Assembly (NCBI GenBank): GCA_902984215.1 | Contig: CADWAF010004782.1 | Coordinates: 1-64,000, forward strand | Reading direction: 5' to 3' | Source of the DNA: Willaertia magna | Lineage: Eukaryota > Heterolobosea > Eutetramitea > Acrasida > Naegleriidae | Length of the DNA stretch: 64,000 bases | Shown: positions 20,395 through 29,114 of the stretch, in pieces | Layout: every line of letters starts with the position of its first letter | How positions within the stretch are numbered: the stretch's first letter is position 1 | The notes under the pieces: generated by a model | The model's database searches: none | Seen by the model: only the letters and a program-made list of their open reading frames with translations | Told to the model about the DNA's origin: nothing | Program-made: the position numbers and the translations under genes

Positions 20395-21435
20395 ATGTCA
20401 ACAGCCAGTAACAGTCCTCTTCCTTCAAGTAATAATAGTAAAACATCATCATCTAGCAGTAATGTTGGTTTAAATTTTAGAGATTTATTTTCATATAGAA
20501 CAGTTTTAACATTAGAAAAAATAGATATGGATAATTATCAATATTATTATCACTTTTTATTCTTTAAAAATAGAAATCATTTATTAAATTGTTATATTTC
20601 CATTGAAAAATTAAAAAACTTTCCAATTATAGATATTTATGAAAGAAATTTAAAAAAATACTTTTTCCAACAAAAAAACATGGAAATGGAAAAATTAATT
20701 GGTTTATCAAATAAAACTGAAACTCATGTTATTGAAACATTTAAAGAAGTTTTAAAAGAAAAACATTTAACTATCTACAATTATTTATTTCAAGAAAAGA
20801 GTTATTTCCGATTTCGTAAAATTGAATTGGAGCCTGAAAAGTATTCCGAAAAATTTACGGAAGAGGAATTTAAACAAATTTTTCAACCTTTACAAAGTGA
20901 ACTATTTATTACACTAAAAGATTTTTATGAAGGACCTTATTTTGAGAGTAATGAGTTTGAATTATTTTTAATGAAAAAGATTATTCATCAAAGAAATCAA
21001 AAATTACAAATAACAACAACATATCCACCAAAATCACCTAGTTCATCATCATCTTTACAAAATTTATTATTTTCAGATAATTTAGATGATCTTTTACCAA
21101 ATATAGAACTAACACCTCTACCCAGTTCAGATCCAATTTTCTTACCTTTAGCTGAAGTACAACCAATATTTACATCAAAACAACCTTCCATTAATATAAC
21201 AATATCAACACATTCTGTAGAAAATAATATAGATAAATTAAATAGTCCTAGATTAAAACAACGTTCTCACAGTGCAATCATTCCTTCAAAGAAAATAAAT
21301 AAAAAAGAAAATGAAAAATTAATACAAAAAGAAGTTAGTAATTTAAATATAATAATTTCAAGTTTAATGAAAGATTTATTAGATAAAGAAATGGAAATTG
21401 ATAAATTAAAAAAACAAATTTTACAACAAAAATAA
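20395..21435 (+). CDS. RGS-like domain protein
   Basis: A 346-residue protein. Residues about 40-190 are helical, with the feel of an RGS domain: HFLFFKNRNHLLNCYISIEK at the start, a basic/aromatic middle (IYERNLKKYFF), and FEGPYF-type ending (DFYEGPYFESNEFELFL). RGS domains speed GTP hydrolysis by G-alpha subunits; this fits the amoeba context, but the match is weak and the Gln/Asn thumb residues cannot be placed. The C-terminal third is Ser/Pro-rich with a final coiled coil (MKDLLDKEMEIDKLKKQ). Its stop codon is one base from the stop of the convergent J-protein gene. Confidence 0.45.
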   Translation: MSTASNSPLPSSNNSKTSSSSSNVGLNFRDLFSYRTVLTLEKIDMDNYQYYYHFLFFKNRNHLLNCYISIEKLKNFPIIDIYERNLKKYFFQQKNMEMEKLIGLSNKTETHVIETFKEVLKEKHLTIYNYLFQEKSYFRFRKIELEPEKYSEKFTEEEFKQIFQPLQSELFITLKDFYEGPYFESNEFELFLMKKIIHQRNQKLQITTTYPPKSPSSSSSLQNLLFSDNLDDLLPNIELTPLPSSDPIFLPLAEVQPIFTSKQPSINITISTHSVENNIDKLNSPRLKQRSHSAIIPSKKINKKENEKLIQKEVSNLNIIISSLMKDLLDKEMEIDKLKKQILQQK

Positions 21436-21436
21436 A

Positions 21437-22153
21437 TTAATCTCTAGCTCTAGATGCATGTTTTTTAATCATTGAATCTGGAACACGTAAACCATTTCTT
21501 TCATGCCAACTCTTTAATTCATCATTTGTTAAAACAGTATAAGCTTCACTAATGAGGGACATTCTTTTAACACATTCATCACCACAATCAGGATTAAGAT
21601 CAGGATGCCATTTTCTAGTTTGTTCTCTATGAGCTTTCTTAATTAATTTATTACTTGAATCTCTAGTAACATTTAAAACTTGATAATAATCAATCTCTTC
21701 TAAATCATGAACAGCTTGAAAGAAGAAAATATTTTCACCAAATTTAAGATATGCTACAAGAGCTATCATACAAATGATAATTGCAATCATTACTTGACCA
21801 AAACTAACTTTAAGGTATTTATTACCAAAATAACAACAACAACAAAGTATTTTATAACTAGTTGATGTATTCTTTTCAATTTCTTCTTTTGATTTTTTAG
21901 AAGATGAAGAAGAAGCTCCTTTACGTTTTTTTAAACCCGATGGATGGAAAACAATATTATTTTCCATTGAAAGGTTTTTATTGGAAGGATCAAAAGTTAA
22001 GGTTGTTGCTTGTACATCATCATATATTAATAATCTTGATGTTTCATTAAATAATCTATCATCTAGAACTACATGTTTAACTGGGGCTGCACTAGGCTCA
22101 TGTAAATCTTTTGCTTCACTATTAGATGATGCGTTTCCGAGTTTTTTTACCAT
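21437..22153 (-). CDS. membrane J-domain protein (DnaJ family)
   Basis: A 238-residue protein. A Ser/Lys-rich cytosolic N-terminus, one TM helix (VMIAIIICMIALVAYLKFG, about 125-143), then a J-domain at about 162-225: DYYQVLNVTRDSSNKLIKKA, with the essential HPD in RKWHPDLNPD and the ending ISEAYTVLTNDELKSWHERNG. It should stimulate an Hsp70; topology (J-domain after the TM) resembles ER or mitochondrial-membrane J-proteins such as the Sec63/DNAJC types. A CDxCGDECVK-like insertion (NPDCGDECVKR) between helices II and III is unusual: two close cysteines there could form a disulfide or bind metal. Confidence 0.85.
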   Translation of the reverse strand: MVKKLGNASSNSEAKDLHEPSAAPVKHVVLDDRLFNETSRLLIYDDVQATTLTFDPSNKNLSMENNIVFHPSGLKKRKGASSSSSKKSKEEIEKNTSTSYKILCCCCYFGNKYLKVSFGQVMIAIIICMIALVAYLKFGENIFFFQAVHDLEEIDYYQVLNVTRDSSNKLIKKAHREQTRKWHPDLNPDCGDECVKRMSLISEAYTVLTNDELKSWHERNGLRVPDSMIKKHASRARD

Positions 22154-22559
22154 TTTTTTTTATTTAAATTTTTTAATTATTTTGTACAATTAACAAAAAT
22201 AATAATTTAAAACTTTGAAATAATAAGAATTATAACATAACATCGCTACAGCTATCTATAGATAATAAACAATTTGTAACAAAACCATATTAAAATTACA
22301 GTTTCTTAATTAAGGTAGTTTTATTAATTTAAATAATCGCCAAACACTTGCAGTTCGTTGGAAAGAATGATGATTCGAAAAATATCACAGCGTATTTTGT
22401 CTAATTGACTTCTATTTTCGTATGCTTACCCAATTTCCTTTGTGTTTGTTTAAATAGAAGGATTTGGATGAAAGTAATGTGCAATGAATCATTAATAATT
22501 ATTAAAAGAAAAGGAACAATAATTAATAACAATAAATAGGTTCTAACAACAGCAACAAG
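22154..22559. other. divergent intergenic region
   Basis: About 400 bases between the J-protein start and the tail-anchored protein gene. It is AT-rich and contains a short dyad TATCTATAGATA near 22254-22265 and a T/A-rich tract. I see no ORF with coding character and no structured RNA I can name. It presumably carries two promoters. Confidence 0.35.
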
Positions 22560-23105
22560 ATGTTACAACAATTTTATGAAGAGGAAAGGAAAAAGAAAAG
22601 TAATTTAACAACGTCTTCTCTTTTATTTGGTGGTAGCAGTACAAGTCCGGTGGTAGATGATGCAATTTTAAATACTGCTAATAAGGCTGTGTCAACTGCC
22701 TCTAATTGGTTCGGAAGTGTTTTGGAGGCCGCCGTTAATACTTTTACTTTAGAAGAACCAACAACAAGTAATAACAATAAAACAACGGTGAATAACATAG
22801 AAGTTTCACCTATTCCTGTCAAACCTAATAATATTATAGCTAACAAAACTAATAAGAAAAAGGAAAAACTATTAGTAGATGAGATAGAAAGAGGAGAATT
22901 AAATAAGATAGTAGTAAAACCATCGAATAATTCAAAGAGTGCAAATGTTTCAAGCTCTGATACTAAGATAAATAAAACATCTTCCAGTAGGGTAGAAGGA
23001 GTTCTTAATTTAATAAAAGAAAAACAGAATGGAATAATAGCAGTTTCCCTAATAATGCTAAGCTTAATAGTTTTGCTAATGGTATTTTTGTTTAAATTTA
23101 ACTAA
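22560..23105 (+). CDS. tail-anchored membrane protein of unknown function
   Basis: A 181-residue protein. The C-terminus is a single TM helix (GIIAVSLIMLSLIVLLMVFL) followed by FKFN, so the protein should be post-translationally inserted with the bulk in the cytosol. The N-terminal part begins with a charged helix (MLQQFYEEERKKK) and an amphipathic segment (NTANKAVSTASNWFGSVLEA) that could bind membranes; the centre is Asn/Lys/Ser-rich. It is reminiscent of SNARE-like or membrane-curvature proteins but lacks a recognisable SNARE heptad pattern. No family assigned. Confidence 0.6.
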   Translation: MLQQFYEEERKKKSNLTTSSLLFGGSSTSPVVDDAILNTANKAVSTASNWFGSVLEAAVNTFTLEEPTTSNNNKTTVNNIEVSPIPVKPNNIIANKTNKKKEKLLVDEIERGELNKIVVKPSNNSKSANVSSSDTKINKTSSSRVEGVLNLIKEKQNGIIAVSLIMLSLIVLLMVFLFKFN

Positions 23106-23395
23106 ATTGTAGATATTAATAAACTAAGTCAACTTGATTCAAATAATCCTGTTTTTCAGCGGTAAAAAACTACTATATTTTAATTTGAATTTTTGTACAG
23201 TTCTCAATACAAAAGGAGTCAACTTGAATTTGTTTCACTCAAAAGGGTGCACCCAACTTGGGTAACATTGTAAAATACTTGTTGATTATTTGTGTGATCA
23301 ACAACAGGTGACATATTCCAGCAAATATAAATTGATTATCCTTTTGATTAGCTTCTAAACAACAATCAAAAAAAACACAAATAACAACAAACGAA

Positions 23396-23932
23396 ATGCA
23401 CGCACAACATTTAGCTTCTGTCAATTTAACAGGTCAATGGAGAGAAAATTGTGGTAGAGTATGGAACTGTACACAAAACGGCAACAACTTTACATGGGTC
23501 CAAGAAGGTACTGGTAGAGTTGCAACCGGTATTTGCGTTCCAGAAGGAAATGGTTTCAGTTGGGCAGTTATGTTAACCTTTGATGGAACTGTTCACTGGA
23601 AATTAATCCCAACCCCAGACTTTAACTCATTACAAGGACCATCTGACACATTCGTTAGAGTTTCCTCAGTTTCTGCTCCTCAAGTGTTTGGTGCATATCA
23701 AGAAAACTCTGGTAAGGTGTGGACTGTCACTTCAGCACATGGTACTCATTTCACTTTAAACAATCAACAAGATGGTAGAAATGCAGATGGTTGGTTTGCA
23801 AGAGATGTCTCTGGAAAGTATACAGTTTATATTAGTTTCCATAATGTAGGTGGTGATCACTTATTGAGAGTAGAAACTTATGATTTAAATGTTTTACCAT
23901 TAAGTAACTCTGATACTTTTAGAAGAATCTAA
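23396..23932 (+). CDS. two-repeat beta-rich protein, probably highly expressed
   Basis: A 178-residue protein made of two homologous units of about 80 residues. Unit 1 begins GQWRENCGRVWNCTQNG and ends GPSDTFVRV; unit 2 begins GAYQENSGKVWTVTSAHG and ends SNSDTFRRI. Each has alternating hydrophobic strands with conserved Trp and Gly, suggesting a small barrel or jelly-roll. No signal peptide or TM segment is present. Codon use is richer in C-ending codons than in neighbouring genes, a sign of strong expression. I do not recognise the family; a lectin, lipocalin-like or stress protein are guesses without support. Confidence 0.7.
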   Translation: MHAQHLASVNLTGQWRENCGRVWNCTQNGNNFTWVQEGTGRVATGICVPEGNGFSWAVMLTFDGTVHWKLIPTPDFNSLQGPSDTFVRVSSVSAPQVFGAYQENSGKVWTVTSAHGTHFTLNNQQDGRNADGWFARDVSGKYTVYISFHNVGGDHLLRVETYDLNVLPLSNSDTFRRI

Positions 23933-23996
23933 ATGGATTGTAATAATAAAATTGTAACAATTTAAATGACCGTTACATAATGTACCATCACAAGCT

Positions 23997-24536
23997 TTAC
24001 CAATACAATTCATGAACTTTGGCAGCTTCTTCTTCTAGAATTGGTCCATCCAATCCAATGGTTAATCCTTTAGAATAATTTTCAAAAATCTCTTTACAAG
24101 CAATTGTTAAACTACCACTTTCTTTTAAGTTTCTACCTTCAGTCTTTCTGTGAACTATTTCTCTAAGTTTTTGACTACTGCAACCGTAGACAACTTTGCC
24201 AATTCCAACCCAAAAGATTGCTCCACAACACATGATACATGGTTCAGTAGAAGTGTATAAACAACATTCTTTAAGGAATTCTCTATTAAATTTATTACTT
24301 GCCATTGAAGATAGATTTAGTTCTGCATGTTTTGTTCTGTCGTTATCTGTATTTACAGTGTTATAAGCTTTTAATACTATTTCATTAGTCTTTGAATGAA
24401 CTAAAATTGCTCCGAAAGGATGATCACCATTTTCTACTGCCTTCTTAGAGCATTCAATAGCTATCCCCATAAACTTTTCATCTTTTTCTTTACAGCAGCA
24501 TTTACACGATGACAATTCACAATTGTTTGAAGCCAT
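23997..24536 (-). CDS. nucleoside/guanine deaminase of the CMP/dCMP deaminase fold
   Basis: A 179-residue protein with the zinc-deaminase motifs TKHAELNLSS (HAE) and TSTEPCIMCCGAIFW (PCXXC). The Gly-rich NGDHPFGAILV segment precedes them, and VHRKTEGRN and the C-terminal LDGPILEEEA follow. This pattern fits the guanine deaminase/TadA-like branch of purine or nucleobase deaminases rather than cytidine deaminase; the exact base is uncertain. A Cys cluster at the N-terminus (SSCKCCCKEKD) is an extra, possibly metal-binding or lipidated. The start at 24536 is preceded by a purine/A-rich run. Cytosolic nucleotide salvage is the likely role. Confidence 0.8.
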   Translation of the reverse strand: MASNNCELSSCKCCCKEKDEKFMGIAIECSKKAVENGDHPFGAILVHSKTNEIVLKAYNTVNTDNDRTKHAELNLSSMASNKFNREFLKECCLYTSTEPCIMCCGAIFWVGIGKVVYGCSSQKLREIVHRKTEGRNLKESGSLTIACKEIFENYSKGLTIGLDGPILEEEAAKVHELYW

Positions 24537-24599
24537 TTTTTTCTTCTCCGTTGACCTCTTTACAAAATCCTAACTCTTTACAAAAGTGAGAGTGTACAA

Positions 24600-25700
24600 T
24601 TATTGTTTTTCTCTCATTCTAGTGAAAACTGTTGGTAAGTGAGGAATGATTTCATGGTAAGATATTTTACCATCTCCATCATCATCGCAATCGTCTAGCA
24701 TTTCTTCAACCAACACTGAGATATCATCTTCTAATTCTTCTCCTTTGCATAAAACTTCTTGTACATCTCTCATAAAACTTTCTAATTCGTCTCTTTCAAT
24801 TACACCAGAATCGTCAAAGTCATAATATTCAAAAATGTACCTTAAAAGCCTACTTTGCAACTTTTTTTGAACTACGTTCTTCTCCTTAATGTCAAATAAC
24901 TTTGGTTTTGATTCTTCATTCTCTTCTTCTTCCACCAGTACGCTATGAAATAAATTAATATCCCTTAGTAAGTTTCCAGTGGGTGTGTAATTAAAGAAAG
25001 TAAAGAATGGAACGAATTCATCTTTTAATTCTCTAGATTTAAGGGAACTAATTTTGCTTAAACTATCAAGAGATAATCTATTGCAGAAATTTTCTTCCTT
25101 AAATGTATTTCTCTCTAAATCTAATGCATCCCCTTTCATTATGTGAGAGTTCCAAAATAATTCAAAGGTTAAACAATCTGTGTTATGTTGTTTCATTATA
25201 CTTTGAAGGCTCTCCATTGTTGAATTCAATATTTCTTCTAAATGAAAGTAAGGAATCTTTCAAATATAAAAGATTAATCACTTACGCTTGTCGGAATATC
25301 CTAGTAAATTTAATAGATCCCTACAAAATTGTTTTAATTCTGATGAATCTAAAACCCTGCTTTTATCTTTATCATAGTAATCAAAAACGATTTTTGTTAA
25401 TTTCATTGAAACTTCCTCCCTCGCATCTTCTCTATCAAAGAACCGTATTATTGAATTTACATTTTCAAAAACGTTTTTATGTAGAGGTAAATCGAAAAAT
25501 CTAAGTATCGTCTCAAATTGTCTATTTATCTCTACTAGTTTGGAATTAGAAATTCGTTGTTTCTCAATCTTTTTTTCTTCCTTAGTAATTTCCTTATGAT
25601 TATTCTTTAAAAAGGGTACAACAACAATGTTATTTGTGTTGTTAATACCAACAACCCTACTATTATTAACCTCAGTGCTTGAGGAGCAAACAGAACCCAT
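24600..25700 (-). CDS. N-myristoylated EF-hand calcium-binding protein (2 exons)
   Basis: Exons 25700-25286 and 25237-24600 with a 48-nt intron, about 350 residues. The N-terminus MGSVCSSS is a good N-myristoylation site with Cys5 for palmitoylation, so the protein should sit on membranes; this favours the ATG at 25700 over the upstream TTG. Three canonical EF-hand loops are visible: DKDKSRVLDSSE at about 115, DFDDSGVIERDE and DDDGDGKISYHE near the C-terminus. The gap between the first and second loops holds a hydrophobic helical segment. It resembles calcineurin-B-like/recoverin-like sensors in plan but is longer, and the partner is unknown. Confidence 0.8.
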
Positions 25701-25848
25701 TAACAATATTTTGTGTACGTATATTCAAATGAAGTGATGCCTTTGCTAATTTTTTAAATAGGTAATAACGACCCAACCGGTTGTCCGCAAAACATTATTG
25801 TAAAGATTACTGGCGCTTTGGGTTAACATGGAATTTCACATTAAAAAA

Positions 25849-26283
25849 ATGTCCTCAAGTCAAAGTGCACCAAATCCTTCCGATGAAGATGATTTTGGGC
25901 CATCTCTACCTCCTTCCTTTGTAAAACAACAACAACATGAAGAAAATGTAAATAACGATAGTGGTGAAGAAAAAGTATTAATTGAATATTCTTTAAGAGA
26001 TTTTGAAAGATATGTTTCTGTGGGAGCAAAAGATATAATTGCTTATCAATCTGGTAAAAAAAGTTTCTATGATATTGTTTATGATAAAAAAACACCATGC
26101 GGAGAATTATATGAAACAATGATTGATTATTTAGCAGATTTAACACCTGAAGATTTACGTAATCAAAATATAAAAGATACCCAATTAAAAAAAGATTTTA
26201 AGGATTGTATTGACTTACACTATCATTTATATGATGTGCGAGCAAAAAATGTTGCTAGGGCCATCGGAGAAAACGAAAAATAA
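25849..26283 (+). CDS. small acidic protein of unknown function
   Basis: A 144-residue protein from the ATG at 25849 (after an A-run; an in-frame ATG at 25828 would add seven residues). The N-terminus is acidic and disordered (DEDDFGPSLPPSF). The rest is helical: VLIEYSLRDFERYVSVGAKD, YDIVYDKKTPCGELYETMID and FKDCIDLHYHLYDVRAKN. DDxGPSLPP-like stretches occur in splicing factors, which is only a hint. No TM segment or signal. I do not recognise the family. Confidence 0.55.
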   Translation: MSSSQSAPNPSDEDDFGPSLPPSFVKQQQHEENVNNDSGEEKVLIEYSLRDFERYVSVGAKDIIAYQSGKKSFYDIVYDKKTPCGELYETMIDYLADLTPEDLRNQNIKDTQLKKDFKDCIDLHYHLYDVRAKNVARAIGENEK

Positions 26284-26474
26284 TTGTGGAATTAAATATT
26301 ATATTTTTTTGTTAAACATTTTTTAAAAATAATTATTCTTTTTTAATGGCTTTTACGATAATTTGTAAAGAAATTACATGTGACAGTATAGTTCAAGGTA
26401 AATTCAATAAAAGGTTAATATTACTCATCCTTTTTATGTTCGGAGTGTAATCAAGCTTTCAGAATTTGTAAAAA

Positions 26475-26837
26475 ATGTCTGAAGAACAAGTACCTGGATT
26501 TTCTTGGGTAATAGAAAATAAGATTGCTGGAATGAAATTTCCTCAGAAAGAAGAGGATTACATTAATTTAAAAGAATTAGGGATAGGATTAGTTGTTTGT
26601 TTAAATGAAAGATTACCAAACTTTAATTTTAAAGAAATATTTCCCAATAATGAGATTGAAATTTATCATTGTCCAATTGATGATTATAATACACCAAAAG
26701 ATGATAAAAAGATTTTGGAGATGCTTGAAAAGTGTAATGAAACAATTAATGTAAAAAAGAAAGAGTTGACTTGGAATGATTTCTTCAAAACCTCCAGTAA
26801 ACAAAATATATCATTGAATTTACAACCCAATTCATAA
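26475..26837 (+). pseudogene. truncated DUSP23-like protein phosphatase
   Basis: The first 97 residues look like the N-terminal half of DUSP23/VH1-type dual-specificity phosphatases: GFSWVIENKIAGMKFPQ, LKELGIGLVVCLNER and IEIYHCPIDDYNTP, ending at CNETINVKKK. The next expected element, the catalytic loop HCXXGXXR, is missing. From about base 26765 the frame instead reads the antisense of the neighbouring oxygenase gene and stops at 26837. A phosphatase without its Cys loop cannot be catalytic, so this is a broken gene or, less likely, a short regulatory relic. The start follows TTTGTAAAAA, the usual local context, and may still be used. Confidence 0.7.
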
Positions 26838-28162
26838 AGTCTATTGATGTTATCTGAACTTTCACTTGATAAAATTTGTTTTCTAGTATCGTCACTCAAT
26901 GAAATATTAAACTTTTGGCAAATAATAAGTGCTTTTTCATAGGTTGTAGACCTACCATTATATCTAGAGTAATTGGTTTTAGTAAGTAGATGAGGCACTA
27001 CATTGTGTGCTAGTGCATTATCTGGAAACATTTCTAAAAAATCAGCAACTGTGTTGAAATCAAATTCTTTCAACTTTTGCTCCAATAGATTTCTCAATGC
27101 ATCAATTCCAAAAGAAGATGCCAACATTTTTACATCCTCAATATTTGTTCTATGTATATTACGAGATAATAATAATTTAGCTAAACTTGGTTCTTTCAAT
27201 TCAGCAACGTACGTAACTACATTATGACCAATATTTCCTTCTATAAAAGATTTCAAATACTGTACCAGTTGATTCTTGGTAGAGTTGTCACGTAAATACG
27301 ATTCCCATAAGTTATTAAGTACAGTTAAGGCCTGTGAACCTCCAAACTTTAAAGCCATCATAAATTTCAATCTCTTTGGATAGATAATTATACAAGCACT
27401 CTTATACCACTACATTAATAGTGTTCCAAGAATTTTACGATTGTTACAATATTAATTGTTGTTAAAAAACTTACACGACTCGCTGTAGCACCTTCGTTAC
27501 CAGTATGCTCCTCAATTTCTTCACCAGCTTGTTCTAATTCTTCTAGTGTGTCAGTTGGAATGATATCACTTTCATTTAACTCAAATTCAGACGATAAAGT
27601 AATTTCTCCACTTTCCCCAATCAAGTTACTAAGTCTATAGTCAGCCTCTTCATACTCGATATCGTATCTATCACCTCCACCTTGCTCAGTCTTGGTCATT
27701 ATTCCTAATAATGTTTCAACTTGATCATCATTTTCATGTTTTGCGTTGTATTGTCTAATTAATTGTATAATAGTACTCACCGCCCTTAAGACAATCGAAA
27801 CTTAATCCTGCCTTTGAATATTTATGTTCAAGTAGATAGCAAACTAAAGGTTCTTGTGGATTCCAACTTTTAACAATCCGTTCCAATGTTAATAACTGTG
27901 AACTACTGTCAGCTGTGCGTGGTTTACTTCCATAAACATAGCAAACATTATAAACTAAACATAATCTATACCCAGATGTTACAACATTTACTTTATGCTT
28001 ACAATCACAATAAAAACTAAAAAAGAATGGAGTATAAGCGGATTCATCTGATAAATCATAAATTTGTTCACTACAACCGTGTTGTATAATAATATTACCT
28101 CCTTTATATACCGATGGAAGTTGAACAACCAACGTTGCAATAAAATTACATATGGCTCGTTT
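26757..28162 (-). pseudogene. broken 2OG-Fe(II) oxygenase-like gene (prolyl-4-hydroxylase-type domain)
   Basis: Minus-strand pieces belong to one protein: TLVVQLPSVYKGGNIIIQHG and TSGYRLCLVYNVCYV (28138-27782), then IIQLIRQYNAKH to HTGNEGATASR (27780-27475), a normal 65-nt intron (27474-27410), and WYKSACIIIYPKRLKFMM onward. This is the layout of a family with an Fe/2OG dioxygenase domain that I recall from fungi and protists. Three defects are visible: the N-terminal ~100 residues are missing (a stop lies at 28165-28163 and an ATG at 28170 is out of frame); the frame shifts near 27781; and the 3' end runs into the antisense of the DUSP23-like fragment. The ORF tail to 26684 is not genuine. 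Confidence 0.65.
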
Positions 28163-28265
28163 TTAGACATTTTTTTAACTTTCCGTTTAAAATTCACTCA
28201 ATTAAGCCACCGCATGAAACTTTAAACAAGTTAAAACCAAATGGCTGTAATAAAGTTGGTTGCAA

Positions 28266-29045
28266 TCAACAAATCAAACACCATGATCCACCGTCGTTAG
28301 ATTGATTTTCTATTACGTTTCTTTCCATTGTAATATCTTTATCCTTGTCACTCTCCAGTAATACTCTATCCCTCACCAATTGCAAAACACGATAAAACAT
28401 TTCATCAATATTTTGTCCAGTTTTTGAACTAGTTTCATAAAATAATTTCATTCCATATTGATTTGCTAATTCTAATCCTTCATTGAATGAAACTTTTCTT
28501 TCATAAATATTATCTGCTTTAGTAGCAACCAATATTAAATCAAAACTATTGTTATTTCCAATGGTATTATATACATTTTCAATCCATTTGTGAACATTTT
28601 CAAAAGTCTTTCTATTTGAAATGTCATAACATACAATAATAGCTTTAGCTCCTTTATAAATATATGGAGAATTATTACCGAAAGGAGTAAGTAATTCTCT
28701 TTTCAATTTTTTTGAATAATAGTCCATAATATTAAAGTAACTTAATACCTACGTATCAAATAGTATTCCTGTTATATAATCATGTCTATAATATATAGTT
28801 TTTAAAACAGAATGCATAGGATCATTAAACTTTGTATAAGGTGTTAAATATTTGTTTCTAGACAGTCTAAATACTAATCTTGTTTTACCAACTTTGAAAT
28901 CACCAATAATTACAATTTTTTCAACAGTACTAGGAATAATTGGGAGGGAATTAATAAATGGAATACTTTTTTCATTGATTTTTGAAGGAAGTAGCAAACT
29001 CTCAAAGGAATCGTCAAGTAAAACGCAAACTTGTTTTTCGTTCAT
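28266..29045 (-). CDS. Ras/Rab-like small GTPase with a disrupted switch II
   Basis: Two parts. 29045-28752 carries an N-terminal extension and the P-loop GDFKVGKTRL, ending ILFDT (start of the G3 motif). 28727-28266 carries DYYSKKLKRELLTP, IIVCYDISNRKTFENV, LVATKADN (G4, Thr instead of Asn), ETSSKTG (G5) and a C-terminal CLIC that could be prenylated. Between them AGQE is absent and an in-frame TAG lies at 28751-28749. A GT-AG intron 28752-28699 would keep the frame (DT joined to ELLTP) but removes the DYY segment. Either the protein lacks switch II or the gene is decaying. GTP hydrolysis would be impaired in both cases. Confidence 0.6.
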
Positions 29046-29114
29046 TTTTTTGCAATAACCTTTTCTTTTTCCACCAATTACAAAAGTTTATTTACAAACT
29101 GTGTGACAGGTCAA

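Noticed and set aside
26684..26756. C-terminal extension of the oxygenase frame
   Set aside because: It is the antisense of the DUSP23-like coding sequence across the rearrangement point, not real protein.
27755..27780. A 26-nt GTGAGT...TTAG intron in the oxygenase gene
   Set aside because: Too short for this genome and splicing would put the following conserved segment out of frame.
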